Assembly: GCA_031538895.1 (NCBI GenBank)
Contig: JAVKLU010000024.1
Coordinates: 1-17,256, forward strand
Origin: JAVKLU01 sp031538895
GTDB lineage: Bacteria > Pseudomonadota > Gammaproteobacteria > Burkholderiales > Burkholderiaceae
DNA length: 17,256 nt
Direction of reading: 5' to 3'
Every line of letters starts with the position of its first letter. The first letter of the stretch is position 1. Below, in pieces: positions 6,956-14,660 of the stretch. The notes below the pieces were generated by a model. The model was not told where the DNA came from, searched no databases, and saw only the letters and a program-made list of their open reading frames with translations. The position numbers and the translations under genes are program-made.

Positions 6956-8161
6956 ATGACTTCGCTTCATTCTTTCGCCGCTTTAGCACAACAAGATTTG
7001 TCTGGACAGCGCGTATTTATTCGTTCTGATTTGAATGTTCCCTTGACCGAAGACGGTCAGGTGTCCGATGACACACGAATTCGTGCGTCTTTGCCGGCGA
7101 TTCAAATGGCTCTGGCAGCAGGCGCCAGCGTGATGGTGACCTCTCATTTGGGGCGCCCAACGGAAGGCGAAGTGACGGCGCAAGACAGCTTGGCACCGGT
7201 GGTGAAAGTCTTGGCGCAGTTATTGGGACAACCCGTTCGTTTGATTAGCGATTGGATCAGCAAACCTTTTAACCTTGATTCGCGCGAAGTGGTGGTACTC
7301 GAAAATTGTCGTTGCAACAAAGGCGAGAAAAAGAATGACACTGCTCTAGCACAAAAAATGGCGTCTTTGAGTGACATTTATGTGAACGATGCTTTTGGCA
7401 CTGCGCATCGCGCCGAAGCGACCACTGAAGGAATTGCACGGTTTGCACCTATGGCATGCGCGGGGCCTTTAGTGTTATCCGAAATCGACGCCTTAACGCG
7501 CGCCTTGAAAATACCTGCGCATCCCCTGGTGGCGATTGTGGCGGGCAGCAAAGTTTCGACTAAATTGACGATCTTAAAAAGTTTGGCCGAAAAAGTGGAT
7601 CAATTGATCGTCGGTGGTGGAATTGCCAATACCTTTTTATTAGCCAGTGGTCACGCTATCGGTAAAAGTTTGGCGGAAAAAGATTTATTAAACGAAGCGC
7701 GCGAAGTGATGCAAATCATGGCCGCGCGTGGGGCAAAAATTCCCTTACCCACTGATGTTGTCACCGCGAAAAATTTTGCGGCTAATGCGCCTGCGCGAAC
7801 GATTCCTTTGGTTCAAGTGCAGGACGACGATTTGATTTTGGACATCGGCCCCAACAGCAGTGCCGAGTTAGATGTGATTATTCAAAACGCCAAAACCATC
7901 GTATGGAATGGCCCGCTGGGGGTATTTGAATTTGACGCTTTTGCCAATGGCACCAAACGCTTGGCGACGGCGATCGCGCAATCGACAGGATTTTCTATCG
8001 CTGGCGGTGGTGATACGGTCGCGGCGATCAATCAGTTTGGCATCAGCGATAAAGTGAATTACATTTCAACTGCGGGTGGCGCTTTTTTAGAATTTTTAGA
8101 AGGCAAAACTTTACCCGCGATCGCCGCACTCGAAGCGGCGGCCTTGAGGGCTAAAAAATAA
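6956..8161 (+). CDS. pgk: Phosphoglycerate kinase
   Basis: A 401-residue monomeric kinase transferring phosphate between 1,3-bisphosphoglycerate and ADP; in the Calvin direction it makes 1,3-bisphosphoglycerate from 3-phosphoglycerate. Visible are the substrate-binding RSDLNVPL (23-30), TSHLGRP (62-68), the AGSKVSTKLTIL hinge region, IVGGGIANTFL, NGPLGVFE and the nucleotide-binding AGGGDTVAA near the C-terminus. Length is slightly above the usual 387-395. Start is ATG 6956 with a weak AGAG upstream. It sits between gap and fba, as in many proteobacterial carbon clusters, but here both flanks are long intergenic gaps (188 and about 170 nt). Confidence 0.97.
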   Translation: MTSLHSFAALAQQDLSGQRVFIRSDLNVPLTEDGQVSDDTRIRASLPAIQMALAAGASVMVTSHLGRPTEGEVTAQDSLAPVVKVLAQLLGQPVRLISDWISKPFNLDSREVVVLENCRCNKGEKKNDTALAQKMASLSDIYVNDAFGTAHRAEATTEGIARFAPMACAGPLVLSEIDALTRALKIPAHPLVAIVAGSKVSTKLTILKSLAEKVDQLIVGGGIANTFLLASGHAIGKSLAEKDLLNEAREVMQIMAARGAKIPLPTDVVTAKNFAANAPARTIPLVQVQDDDLILDIGPNSSAELDVIIQNAKTIVWNGPLGVFEFDAFANGTKRLATAIAQSTGFSIAGGGDTVAAINQFGISDKVNYISTAGGAFLEFLEGKTLPAIAALEAAALRAKK

Positions 8162-8184
8162 TGAGTGATGTTCACATCACCAAG

Positions 8185-8300
8185 TTGACATTCAAGCTTT
8201 GAACGCGACAGGAATTTAGAACGCATTCAAAACATAATGACGTGCATTGATCGCGGCTTATGTAGTTGAACGCGTCGTCAATTTTGCCTTGAATGACGTG
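8185..8300 (+). promoter_or_regulatory. Leader region of fba with -35-like box and short repeats
   Basis: A perfect TTGACA at 8185-8190 has no good -10 at 16-18 nt. Immediately after it is the small dyad TTCAAGCTTTGAA (8191-8203). Two 9-mers are each present twice in the same order: TTGAACGCG (8199-8207, 8266-8274) and AATGACGTG (8236-8244, 8292-8300). They could be regulator half-sites or an old duplication; the evidence is slight. Confidence 0.25.
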
Positions 8301-8332
8301 ACATAAAGATTTTTTAACTTTGGAGAACTTTG

Positions 8333-9370
8333 ATGGCATTAATTTCATTACGGCAATTGCTCGATCATGCGGCGGAACAGGGTTATGGCGTTCCTGCGTT
8401 TAACGTGAATAACTTAGAGCAAATTCAAGCAATCATGGAGGCAGCACAAGAAACCGATAGTCCGGTGATTTTGCAAGCGTCTGCCGGCGCGCGTAAATAC
8501 GCGGGTGAGGCCTATTTGCGCAAAATGGTTGAAGCGGCGATTGAAACGCATCCGCACATTCCGGTCGTGATGCATCAGGATCATGGCGCAACGCCGTGGG
8601 TGTGTCAGCAATCAATCCGTTCAGGATTTTCTAGCGTGATGATGGATGGCTCTTTGCGTGAAGATGCGAAAACACCTTCGTCATATGAGTACAACCTTGC
8701 AGTTACCCAAAAAGTGTGTGATTTCGCACATGCGGTGGGCGTGTCGGTCGAAGGAGAGTTAGGTTGTCTCGGTTCGCTCGAGACCGGCGAAGCTGGTGAA
8801 GAAGATGGCGTTGGGGCCGTTGGAAAATTGACCCACGAGATGATGCTGACTGATCCGGCAGAGGCCAAATATTTTGTCAGTAAAACAGGTGTCGATGCTT
8901 TGGCGATTGCGATAGGAACCAGTCACGGTGCCTATAAATTTACGCGTAAACCTACTGGCGATATTTTGGCGATTGAACGCATTGCCAAAATCCATGCAGC
9001 TATTCCCAATACGCATTTAGTCATGCATGGCAGTTCCAGCGTTCCACAAGAATGGTTAAAAATTATTCGCGAATTCGGCGGCACGATTAAAGAAACCTAC
9101 GGTGTTCCGATCGAAGAAATTCAACGCGGGATTAAAAATGGCGTTCGCAAAATCAATATCGACACCGATATTCGTTTGGCCATGACTGCGGCGATGCGTC
9201 AAAGTCTTGCTAAAGATACCAGTGAATTTGATCCACGAAAAATTTTGATCGCGGCCCGCAATGCCGCTCGTGGCATTTGCAAAGAGCGTTTTGAGGCCTT
9301 TGGTTGTGCCGGTCAAGCAAGCAAAATCAAACCGATCATGCTGGAGGCGATGATTAAAAAATACATCTAA
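8333..9370 (+). CDS. fba: Class II fructose-bisphosphate aldolase, Calvin-cycle subtype
   Basis: A 345-residue zinc-dependent aldolase. It joins dihydroxyacetone phosphate with glyceraldehyde-3-phosphate, or with erythrose-4-phosphate to give sedoheptulose bisphosphate in the Calvin cycle. The opening MALISLRQLLDHAAEQGYG and PAFNVNNLEQ are typical of the Calvin subtype. Also seen are HQDHG with catalytic Asp83 and zinc ligand His84, EGELG (Glu142), GTSHGAYK (His198), HGSSSVP (His232) and the INIDTD phosphate-binding segment. Start is ATG 8333 with GGAGA at 8322-8326. A TTG at 8330 directly before it would add one residue and is not needed. In many relatives pyruvate kinase lies between pgk and fba; it is absent here. 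Confidence 0.96.
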   Translation: MALISLRQLLDHAAEQGYGVPAFNVNNLEQIQAIMEAAQETDSPVILQASAGARKYAGEAYLRKMVEAAIETHPHIPVVMHQDHGATPWVCQQSIRSGFSSVMMDGSLREDAKTPSSYEYNLAVTQKVCDFAHAVGVSVEGELGCLGSLETGEAGEEDGVGAVGKLTHEMMLTDPAEAKYFVSKTGVDALAIAIGTSHGAYKFTRKPTGDILAIERIAKIHAAIPNTHLVMHGSSSVPQEWLKIIREFGGTIKETYGVPIEEIQRGIKNGVRKINIDTDIRLAMTAAMRQSLAKDTSEFDPRKILIAARNAARGICKERFEAFGCAGQASKIKPIMLEAMIKKYI

Positions 9371-9392
9371 AGACTGCGATACAAAATTGACA

Positions 9393-10097
9393 ATGCTTAA
9401 AAAAACACTCCCTTTATCAATTCCCGTCGCAATGGGTTATATCCCTTTGGGCATGGTGTTTGGATTTTTATTGATTCAAACAACCGGTTTGGCGTGGTGG
9501 TGGGCGAGTGTGATGAGCCTGTTCATTTTTGCCGGCGCAATGCAGTTTTTAAGCGTGACTTTATTGGCGGCGCATACGCCTTTGTGGACCATCGCAGTGG
9601 CGACACTGATTGTCAATGTGCGGCATATTTTTTATGGCCTGTCTTTGTTGACGCACCAGCCGAAGCGTTGGTGGGCGCGGGTGTATATGTGGTTTGCCTT
9701 GACCGATGAAACCTACTCGGTTTTGACTACGATTGGGGCAGATGTGCCGATGTCTCAGCGCATGGGCGTGATGCTGTTAAATCATGGATGGTGGATTTTG
9801 GGCAGCACTTTAGGGGCCTTGTTGGGTGCGCAATTGACGATATCGATTAAAGGTTTGGAATTTAGTTTATTGGCTTTGTTTAGTGTTCTGGCGGTGGAGC
9901 AATGGAAAAGTACGCGCAACTTTAGGCCTTTTTTAAGTGCGCTAATCGCCTATCCAATCGCCTATGTCATCGCGACTCTGATTGCGCCCGAACAAGCCTT
10001 GTTGTTTTCGATAGTGATCGCGCTGTTGGCGGGAATTGTGATGTATCAAAAATTATTATCAGAAAATCGTTCTGATCAGAGGCGTAATCATGCATGA
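9393..10097 (+). CDS. azlC: AzlC-family branched-chain amino acid exporter, large subunit
   Basis: A 234-residue inner-membrane protein, mostly hydrophobic, with about six to seven predicted membrane segments. It matches the AzlC family, which with small AzlD exports branched-chain amino acids or analogues. Family-typical stretches are AMGYIPLGMVFGFLL, IFAGAMQFLSV, the conserved NVRHIFYGLSL and ALTDETYSV. I take ATG 9393 as start; an in-frame TTG at 9387 would add two residues, and neither has a clear ribosome-binding site. It starts 22 nt after the fba stop and overlaps azlD by 8 nt, so it is probably co-transcribed with fba. The substrate is inferred from the family only. Confidence 0.9.
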   Translation: MLKKTLPLSIPVAMGYIPLGMVFGFLLIQTTGLAWWWASVMSLFIFAGAMQFLSVTLLAAHTPLWTIAVATLIVNVRHIFYGLSLLTHQPKRWWARVYMWFALTDETYSVLTTIGADVPMSQRMGVMLLNHGWWILGSTLGALLGAQLTISIKGLEFSLLALFSVLAVEQWKSTRNFRPFLSALIAYPIAYVIATLIAPEQALLFSIVIALLAGIVMYQKLLSENRSDQRRNHA

Positions 10098-10428
10098 CGC
10101 ACTGCATATTGAAATTTGGTATTTAATTGCGGCGATCGCAATTATTGCGCTGATCACTTTTGCCTTACGCGCGCTGCCTTTTATTGCGGGGACTTTTTTA
10201 CAGCGTTGGCCCATGATGCGGTTTTTGGCACAGTTTTTACCGCCAGCGATTATGCTGTTGTTGGTGATTCACACCACTTTAGGACTGACCCGCACGCATG
10301 ATCGTGGCGTGATGGTGGAGTTGCTATCAGTTGTGGTCGTGATTGTTTTGCATCTGTGGCGCAACAATGCACTGCTATCAATTTTGTGCGGTACGGCCTT
10401 ATATCTTGCCGTGCTAAATTTTTTCTAA
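10090..10428 (+). CDS. azlD: AzlD-family exporter, small subunit
   Basis: A 112-residue hydrophobic protein with about four membrane segments and the AzlD signature ALRALPFIAG, FLPPAIMLLLVI and LHLWRNNALLSILCGTALY. It forms the small partner of AzlC in the amino-acid exporter. Its ATG lies inside the end of azlC (8-nt overlap) with AGAGG a few bases upstream, a classic translational-coupling arrangement that supports complex formation. Confidence 0.9.
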   Translation: MHDALHIEIWYLIAAIAIIALITFALRALPFIAGTFLQRWPMMRFLAQFLPPAIMLLLVIHTTLGLTRTHDRGVMVELLSVVVVIVLHLWRNNALLSILCGTALYLAVLNFF

Positions 10429-10518
10429 GAGTTGATCAATGCGATCTCGCGCGACTTTATCGTGAAGTAACTTATAGCGCAGTAACTGATATTGAACCAA
10501 CTAATAACGAGTGACTTT

Positions 10519-11199
10519 ATGAGCAATGACGTGAAAACCAATCCTTTACTTATTTCTCCCAGCTTGTTATCGGCTGATTTTGCGCGTCTGGGCGAAGAGC
10601 TTAAAGCGATTGAAGCTGCGGGTGCTGACTGGGTTCACTTCGATGTGATGGACAATCATTTCGTCCCCAATTTGACTTTTGGGGCGATGGTGTGCCAGGC
10701 GCTAAAACCGCACACGAACTTGCCGATAGATGTGCATTTGATGGTTGATCCTGTGGATGATTTAGCGGTGGCGTTTGCTAAAGCTGGTGCGAGCGTGATC
10801 AGCTTTCATCCTGAAGCCAGTCGTCATGTGCATCGCAGTTTGCGCGTGATTAAGGATGCGGGATGCCTATCGGGTTTGGTATTTAATCCGGCGACACCCT
10901 TGGGGTGGCTAGATCATGTTTTGGATGACGTGGATTTGATTTTGCTGATGAGCGTGAATCCGGGTTTTGGTGGGCAAAGTTTTATTCCCAGTACGCTGCC
11001 CAAAATCCGCCAATTAAAAATCAAGCTGGATCAGTATCAAAAAGAGTCAGGACGGCGCCCCAGAATTGAAGTTGATGGCGGGGTAAATGGCAAAAATGCG
11101 GCAGAAATCGTCTCGGCAGGGGCTGATACTTTGGTCGCCGGTTCAGCAGTGTTTGGACAAAAAGATTACCGCGCGGCGATCAATGCTTTGCGTTGTTAG
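10519..11199 (+). CDS. rpe: Ribulose-phosphate 3-epimerase
   Basis: A 226-residue TIM-barrel enzyme interconverting ribulose-5-phosphate and xylulose-5-phosphate in the pentose phosphate pathway and Calvin cycle. Visible motifs are ISPSLLSADF (12-21), the metal-site HFDVMDNHFVPN (40-51), DVHLMVD, SVNPGFGGQSFIP and the phosphate-binding EVDGGVN. I choose ATG 10519 because the protein then begins close to the usual start and a GAGTG element lies 7 nt upstream. An in-frame TTG at 10492 would add nine residues without support. It follows azlD by 90 nt and shares xylulose-5-phosphate with transketolase of the same cluster. Confidence 0.96.
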   Translation: MSNDVKTNPLLISPSLLSADFARLGEELKAIEAAGADWVHFDVMDNHFVPNLTFGAMVCQALKPHTNLPIDVHLMVDPVDDLAVAFAKAGASVISFHPEASRHVHRSLRVIKDAGCLSGLVFNPATPLGWLDHVLDDVDLILLMSVNPGFGGQSFIPSTLPKIRQLKIKLDQYQKESGRRPRIEVDGGVNGKNAAEIVSAGADTLVAGSAVFGQKDYRAAINALRC

Positions 11200-11236
11200 T
11201 GGCGCAGAGCATTCATTATTGAAATCTAAAAATTAG

Positions 11237-11278
11237 ATCGGCGCATCATTCACTGGAATGAATGATGCGCCGATTTTT
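11237..11278. terminator. Bidirectional terminator between rpe and metK
   Basis: ATCGGCGCATCATTCA (11237-11252) and its exact complement (11259-11274) form a 16-bp perfect stem with loop CTGGAA. It is flanked by T5 on the right and by A-rich sequence on the left. It lies between convergent genes and can serve both. Confidence 0.92.
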
Positions 11279-11317
11279 GACATCTGCTGTATACAAGCTG
11301 ATACAAGAAAGCAGCAT

Positions 11318-12472
11318 TTACACGCTGTTTTTTAGTGCCTCTGCTTTGTCTGTGCGTTCCCACGAAAACTCAGGTTCGTTCCGCCCAAAATGACCGTAGG
11401 CTGCTGTTTTTTGATAAATCGGACGCAGTAAGTCCAGCATTTGAATAATGCCTTTGGGACGTAAATCAAAATGTTCCTGAACCAACTGCGCTAATTTTTC
11501 ATCACTGATTTTTCCGGTGCCATAAGTGGTCACCATGACTGAGGTCGGTTGAGCAACACCAATGGCATAACTGATTTGAATCATGCAACGCGAGGCCAAG
11601 CCTGCGGCGACAATATTTTTCGCCACATAACGACCTGCGTAGGCGGCAGAGCGGTCAACTTTTGAAGGGTCTTTGCCTGAGAATGCGCCGCCACCATGAG
11701 GCGCGGCACCGCCGTAGGTATCGACAATAATTTTCCGTCCGGTCAAACCGCAATCGCCTTGTGGCCCGCCGATCACAAATCGTCCGGTGGGATTGACCAA
11801 AAAACGCGTGTCGTTTAACCACTCTTTAGGCAATACGGGTTTGATGATCTCTTCAATGACCGCTTCGTGAATTTGCGTTTGCGTTATTTCTGGCGCGTGC
11901 TGGGTGGATAAGACGACCGTATCAATCGCCACAGGACGGTTGTTTTCGTAGCGTAAGGTAATTTGTGATTTAGCGTCTGGGCGTAACCATGGCAAGCGAC
12001 CGTCTTTACGCATTTGCGCTTGACGTTCAACCAGGCGATGTGCGTAATAAATCGCCGCAGGCATCAGGTCTGGCGTTTCATCGCAGGCGTAACCAAACAT
12101 TAAACCTTGATCACCCGCGCCTTGTTCTAAATCAAGGCCGCGTCCTTCATCAACGCCTTGCGCGATATCCGGCGATTGTTTGTCGTAGCAGACGATGACC
12201 GCACATCCTTTGTAATCAATGCCGTATTCGGTGTTGTCGTAGCCAATGCGTTTAATCGTATCGCGTGCCACAGCGATGTAATCGATGTTGGCTCGGGTGG
12301 TGATTTCTCCGGCTAATACGACCAAACCGGTGTTGCATAAGGTTTCAGCCGCGACGCGCGCGTTTTTATCTTGAGTCAAAATCGCATCCAAAATCGCGTC
12401 TGAAATTTGATCGGCGACTTTGTCGGGATGACCTTCAGAAACAGATTCAGAGGTAAACAAAAAAGTAGACAT
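11318..12472 (-). CDS. metK: S-adenosylmethionine synthetase
   Basis: A 384-residue cytosolic enzyme making S-adenosylmethionine from methionine and ATP. Seen are GHPDKVADQISDAILDA (14-30, with the ATP-binding His15 and Mg ligand Asp17), GAGDQGLMFGYA (118-129), and the glycine-rich GGGAFSGKDPSKVDRS (260-275) with the catalytic-loop Lys/Asp. Length equals that of E. coli MetK. Start ATG 12472 agrees with the family N-terminus (MSTFLFTSESVSEGHPDK). The stretch before it is AT-rich with no Shine-Dalgarno. The 187-nt leader region shows no riboswitch I can recognise. It is last of the minus-strand group and ends at the shared terminator with rpe. Confidence 0.97.
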   Translation of the reverse strand: MSTFLFTSESVSEGHPDKVADQISDAILDAILTQDKNARVAAETLCNTGLVVLAGEITTRANIDYIAVARDTIKRIGYDNTEYGIDYKGCAVIVCYDKQSPDIAQGVDEGRGLDLEQGAGDQGLMFGYACDETPDLMPAAIYYAHRLVERQAQMRKDGRLPWLRPDAKSQITLRYENNRPVAIDTVVLSTQHAPEITQTQIHEAVIEEIIKPVLPKEWLNDTRFLVNPTGRFVIGGPQGDCGLTGRKIIVDTYGGAAPHGGGAFSGKDPSKVDRSAAYAGRYVAKNIVAAGLASRCMIQISYAIGVAQPTSVMVTTYGTGKISDEKLAQLVQEHFDLRPKGIIQMLDLLRPIYQKTAAYGHFGRNEPEFSWERTDKAEALKNSV

Positions 12473-12659
12473 TTAAGTTTAAAAAATTAAAAAAGATGCT
12501 AAAGAAAAATCGAACTGAAAATTGAGAAGTCGATATTACCGATTATCTTTGCGGTGCTTTAACGATTGTTTGCATCGGCGATAGTCAAAACCTCGATTCA
12601 TTCAAACGTTTCGCCAGTGGTCATCACTCAACGCGACGGGTGGTAACAGGGCTATTCAA

Positions 12660-13775
12660 TTAACGATGTAGGGTCAAGTGGGTGATTTCAGAACGTGTGA
12701 ATAGACGCATCGGTGGCCCCCATAAACCCGTTCCGGTAGACACATAAATTAATCCCCCCGAGACTTTGTGCAGTCCTGAAACCCAGGGTTGTTGGATTTT
12801 GACAAGATAACTGAAAGGCCAAATTTGTCCGCCGTGGGTATGTCCACTTAAAGTCAAATCAGGATGAAATTGCTCAGCGCTTTGCCATTGACGGGGCTGA
12901 TGGGCGAGTAAGACGGTAGGCAAGTTGGCATTGCTGCCACTAAAGGCCTTAGCAGGATCGGGTGGGTATTTGTGCATTTCCGAGCCCGAATAATCATTGA
13001 TGCCGACCATTTGAAAAAAGTGATTCTCGGGTAGCGTGACGCGAATATGATGATTTAATAGTAATTGCCAATTAAAGTCGTTTTTCAAATGTGTCAGCAG
13101 TGCATCGGTGTAAGGCAAATAATTTTCGTGATTACCGGTGATGTAATAAATCCCTAGCGGCGCACTCAGTTCTTTTAAGGGGGAAATCGCGGCGAAGGCG
13201 TCGTCCTGTTTGCCATCAATGAGATCGCCGGTAATGGCAATAACATCGGGTTTTAAGCCCATGCTCAAAGCGACGATTTCACGTGCTTTGTCAGCATTTC
13301 GTCCTTGTCCTAAATGTAAATCAGTGAGCTGTACGATGGTGATGGGCGCGCCTTGCCATTTATCCATTTTGATATCGACCTTGACGATGGTCGGTGTGCG
13401 TGCACCTTGCCACAAGGCAAAGCCAATCGCGATGACGCCAACAATCAAACCGCCCAAAGCAATGTGCACTTGATAGTTGGGCACTAACCAGCGAAACAGG
13501 GCAACAGGAATCGCGCAGACAAATAATAATCCACCGATGCCTAAGAGTGACGATAACACTGGATTGGCCGGAATCAGTCCGGTGCGCAGGTTAATAAAAT
13601 AAAACACCAAACCCAAAAAGAAGCCGATGCTGATTGATCGGGGCCACCAGATACTGATCTCGTAGGCCAGCCCAAGTGGTAAAAATAATTGGCGATAAAT
13701 TAAAAAAGTCATGCCAACAGACGCCGATAAAATGGTCGTAATAAACATAATCATTGCGCTAATAGAAAGATTCAT
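12660..13775 (-). CDS. Membrane-anchored calcineurin-like metallophosphoesterase
   Basis: 371 residues. The N-terminal third holds about four membrane helices (roughly 6-27, 47-62, 76-97, 105-123). A metallophosphoesterase domain follows with all the usual metal ligands: TDLHLG (Asp152, His154), TGDLIDG (Asp184), TGNHENY (Asn215, His216), LLAHQP (His292) and SGHTHGG (His312, His314). It resembles the YkuE/YaeI-like group, some of which act at the membrane on lipid-linked or nucleotide phosphates. The substrate cannot be told from sequence. It lies 67 nt after apaH on the same strand and may share its transcript. No Shine-Dalgarno is obvious before ATG 13775. Confidence 0.9.
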   Translation of the reverse strand: MNLSISAMIMFITTILSASVGMTFLIYRQLFLPLGLAYEISIWWPRSISIGFFLGLVFYFINLRTGLIPANPVLSSLLGIGGLLFVCAIPVALFRWLVPNYQVHIALGGLIVGVIAIGFALWQGARTPTIVKVDIKMDKWQGAPITIVQLTDLHLGQGRNADKAREIVALSMGLKPDVIAITGDLIDGKQDDAFAAISPLKELSAPLGIYYITGNHENYLPYTDALLTHLKNDFNWQLLLNHHIRVTLPENHFFQMVGINDYSGSEMHKYPPDPAKAFSGSNANLPTVLLAHQPRQWQSAEQFHPDLTLSGHTHGGQIWPFSYLVKIQQPWVSGLHKVSGGLIYVSTGTGLWGPPMRLFTRSEITHLTLHR

Positions 13776-13842
13776 CAGAAGTATTGATTAAAAGAATTGA
13801 TAGAAAAAAACTGATCGAGTTGATATAAGAAGGATAAGACGT

Positions 13843-14658
13843 TTATTTGAAATTGTTGAATTGAACGACTTCACGATCGGGTAAAACAATCGCGCTTAAG
13901 GCACCACCCCAAACGCAACCGGAATCTAAGCACAGGGTTCGATAGTGTGATTGCTTAGGATAGTGATTCAGTCCCAGCGCGGCCCAATGACCGAACAAAA
14001 TCGGTAGCGGAAACTCTGATTTGAGCAACTCAAACCATGGTGTGATGTGGACATTGTCGCTATTTTTTTGTTTGACGTGAAAATTCAACTGATTGTCGCG
14101 ATTGATAAAACGCATTCGCGTCAATGTATTCACAATAAATTGCGCGCGCGCATCGCCAGATAATTCTTCCGACCAAGGCCCAGAAGTGTTAGCAAATAAA
14201 TGAGCTAAAAATATGTGCCAAGTATCGGCTTGTAATTGCTGTTCGATTTCGCGGGCGCATTTTTGCGCAGCGGTCAAACTCCAAGTTGGCCAAATTCCCG
14301 CATGCACCATGACGTGATCGGCGTGTGTTAATAGTAAGGATTGATGGCGCAAAAAATCGGCCCAATACGCGCAATCATCGTGACGCAGTAACTCGTCCAA
14401 AGTGTCGTCTTTAGACTTTTCACGAACGCCAGCGAACACCGCTAAAAAATGAATGTCATGATTACCTAAAACAACTTTAATAGCGTTCTTATGGGTATCG
14501 ACAAATTGCATCACCTTGACTGAATCGGGGCCACGGTTGATCAAATCACCTAAAAAAACCAATTGATCATCATCGCTAAATTTCGCCTTATCCAATAAAT
14601 GCATCAAGGGTGAATAACACCCCTGAACATCGCCAATCACAATTGTTTTGACACTCAT
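13843..14658 (-). CDS. apaH: Symmetrical bis(5'-nucleosyl)-tetraphosphatase (ApaH)
   Basis: A 271-residue phosphoprotein-phosphatase-fold enzyme that cleaves Ap4A to two ADP, and in known cases removes Np4 caps from RNA. Motifs are VIGDVQGCYSPL (8-19), GDLINRGPDS (37-46) and GNHDIHFLAVFAGV (65-78), with LFGHWAALGL and LDSGCVWGGAL near the C-terminus. The first motif has Gln where E. coli ApaH has His (GDVHGC). Such GDxQGC forms also occur in ApaH homologues. ATG 14658 is only 2 nt after the prfB stop, so translation is probably coupled to RF2. Length is close to E. coli ApaH (280). Confidence 0.95.
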   Translation of the reverse strand: MSVKTIVIGDVQGCYSPLMHLLDKAKFSDDDQLVFLGDLINRGPDSVKVMQFVDTHKNAIKVVLGNHDIHFLAVFAGVREKSKDDTLDELLRHDDCAYWADFLRHQSLLLTHADHVMVHAGIWPTWSLTAAQKCAREIEQQLQADTWHIFLAHLFANTSGPWSEELSGDARAQFIVNTLTRMRFINRDNQLNFHVKQKNSDNVHITPWFELLKSEFPLPILFGHWAALGLNHYPKQSHYRTLCLDSGCVWGGALSAIVLPDREVVQFNNFK

Positions 14659-14660
14659 TT

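Noticed and set aside
10492..10518. TTG 10492 as rpe start
   Set aside because: It adds nine residues not seen in the family and has no ribosome-binding site; ATG 10519 is better.
12473..12659. SAM-type riboswitch upstream of metK
   Set aside because: No conserved SAM or SAH aptamer core could be recognised in the 187-nt leader. A TTGACT at 12583-12588 (minus) has no good -10 partner.
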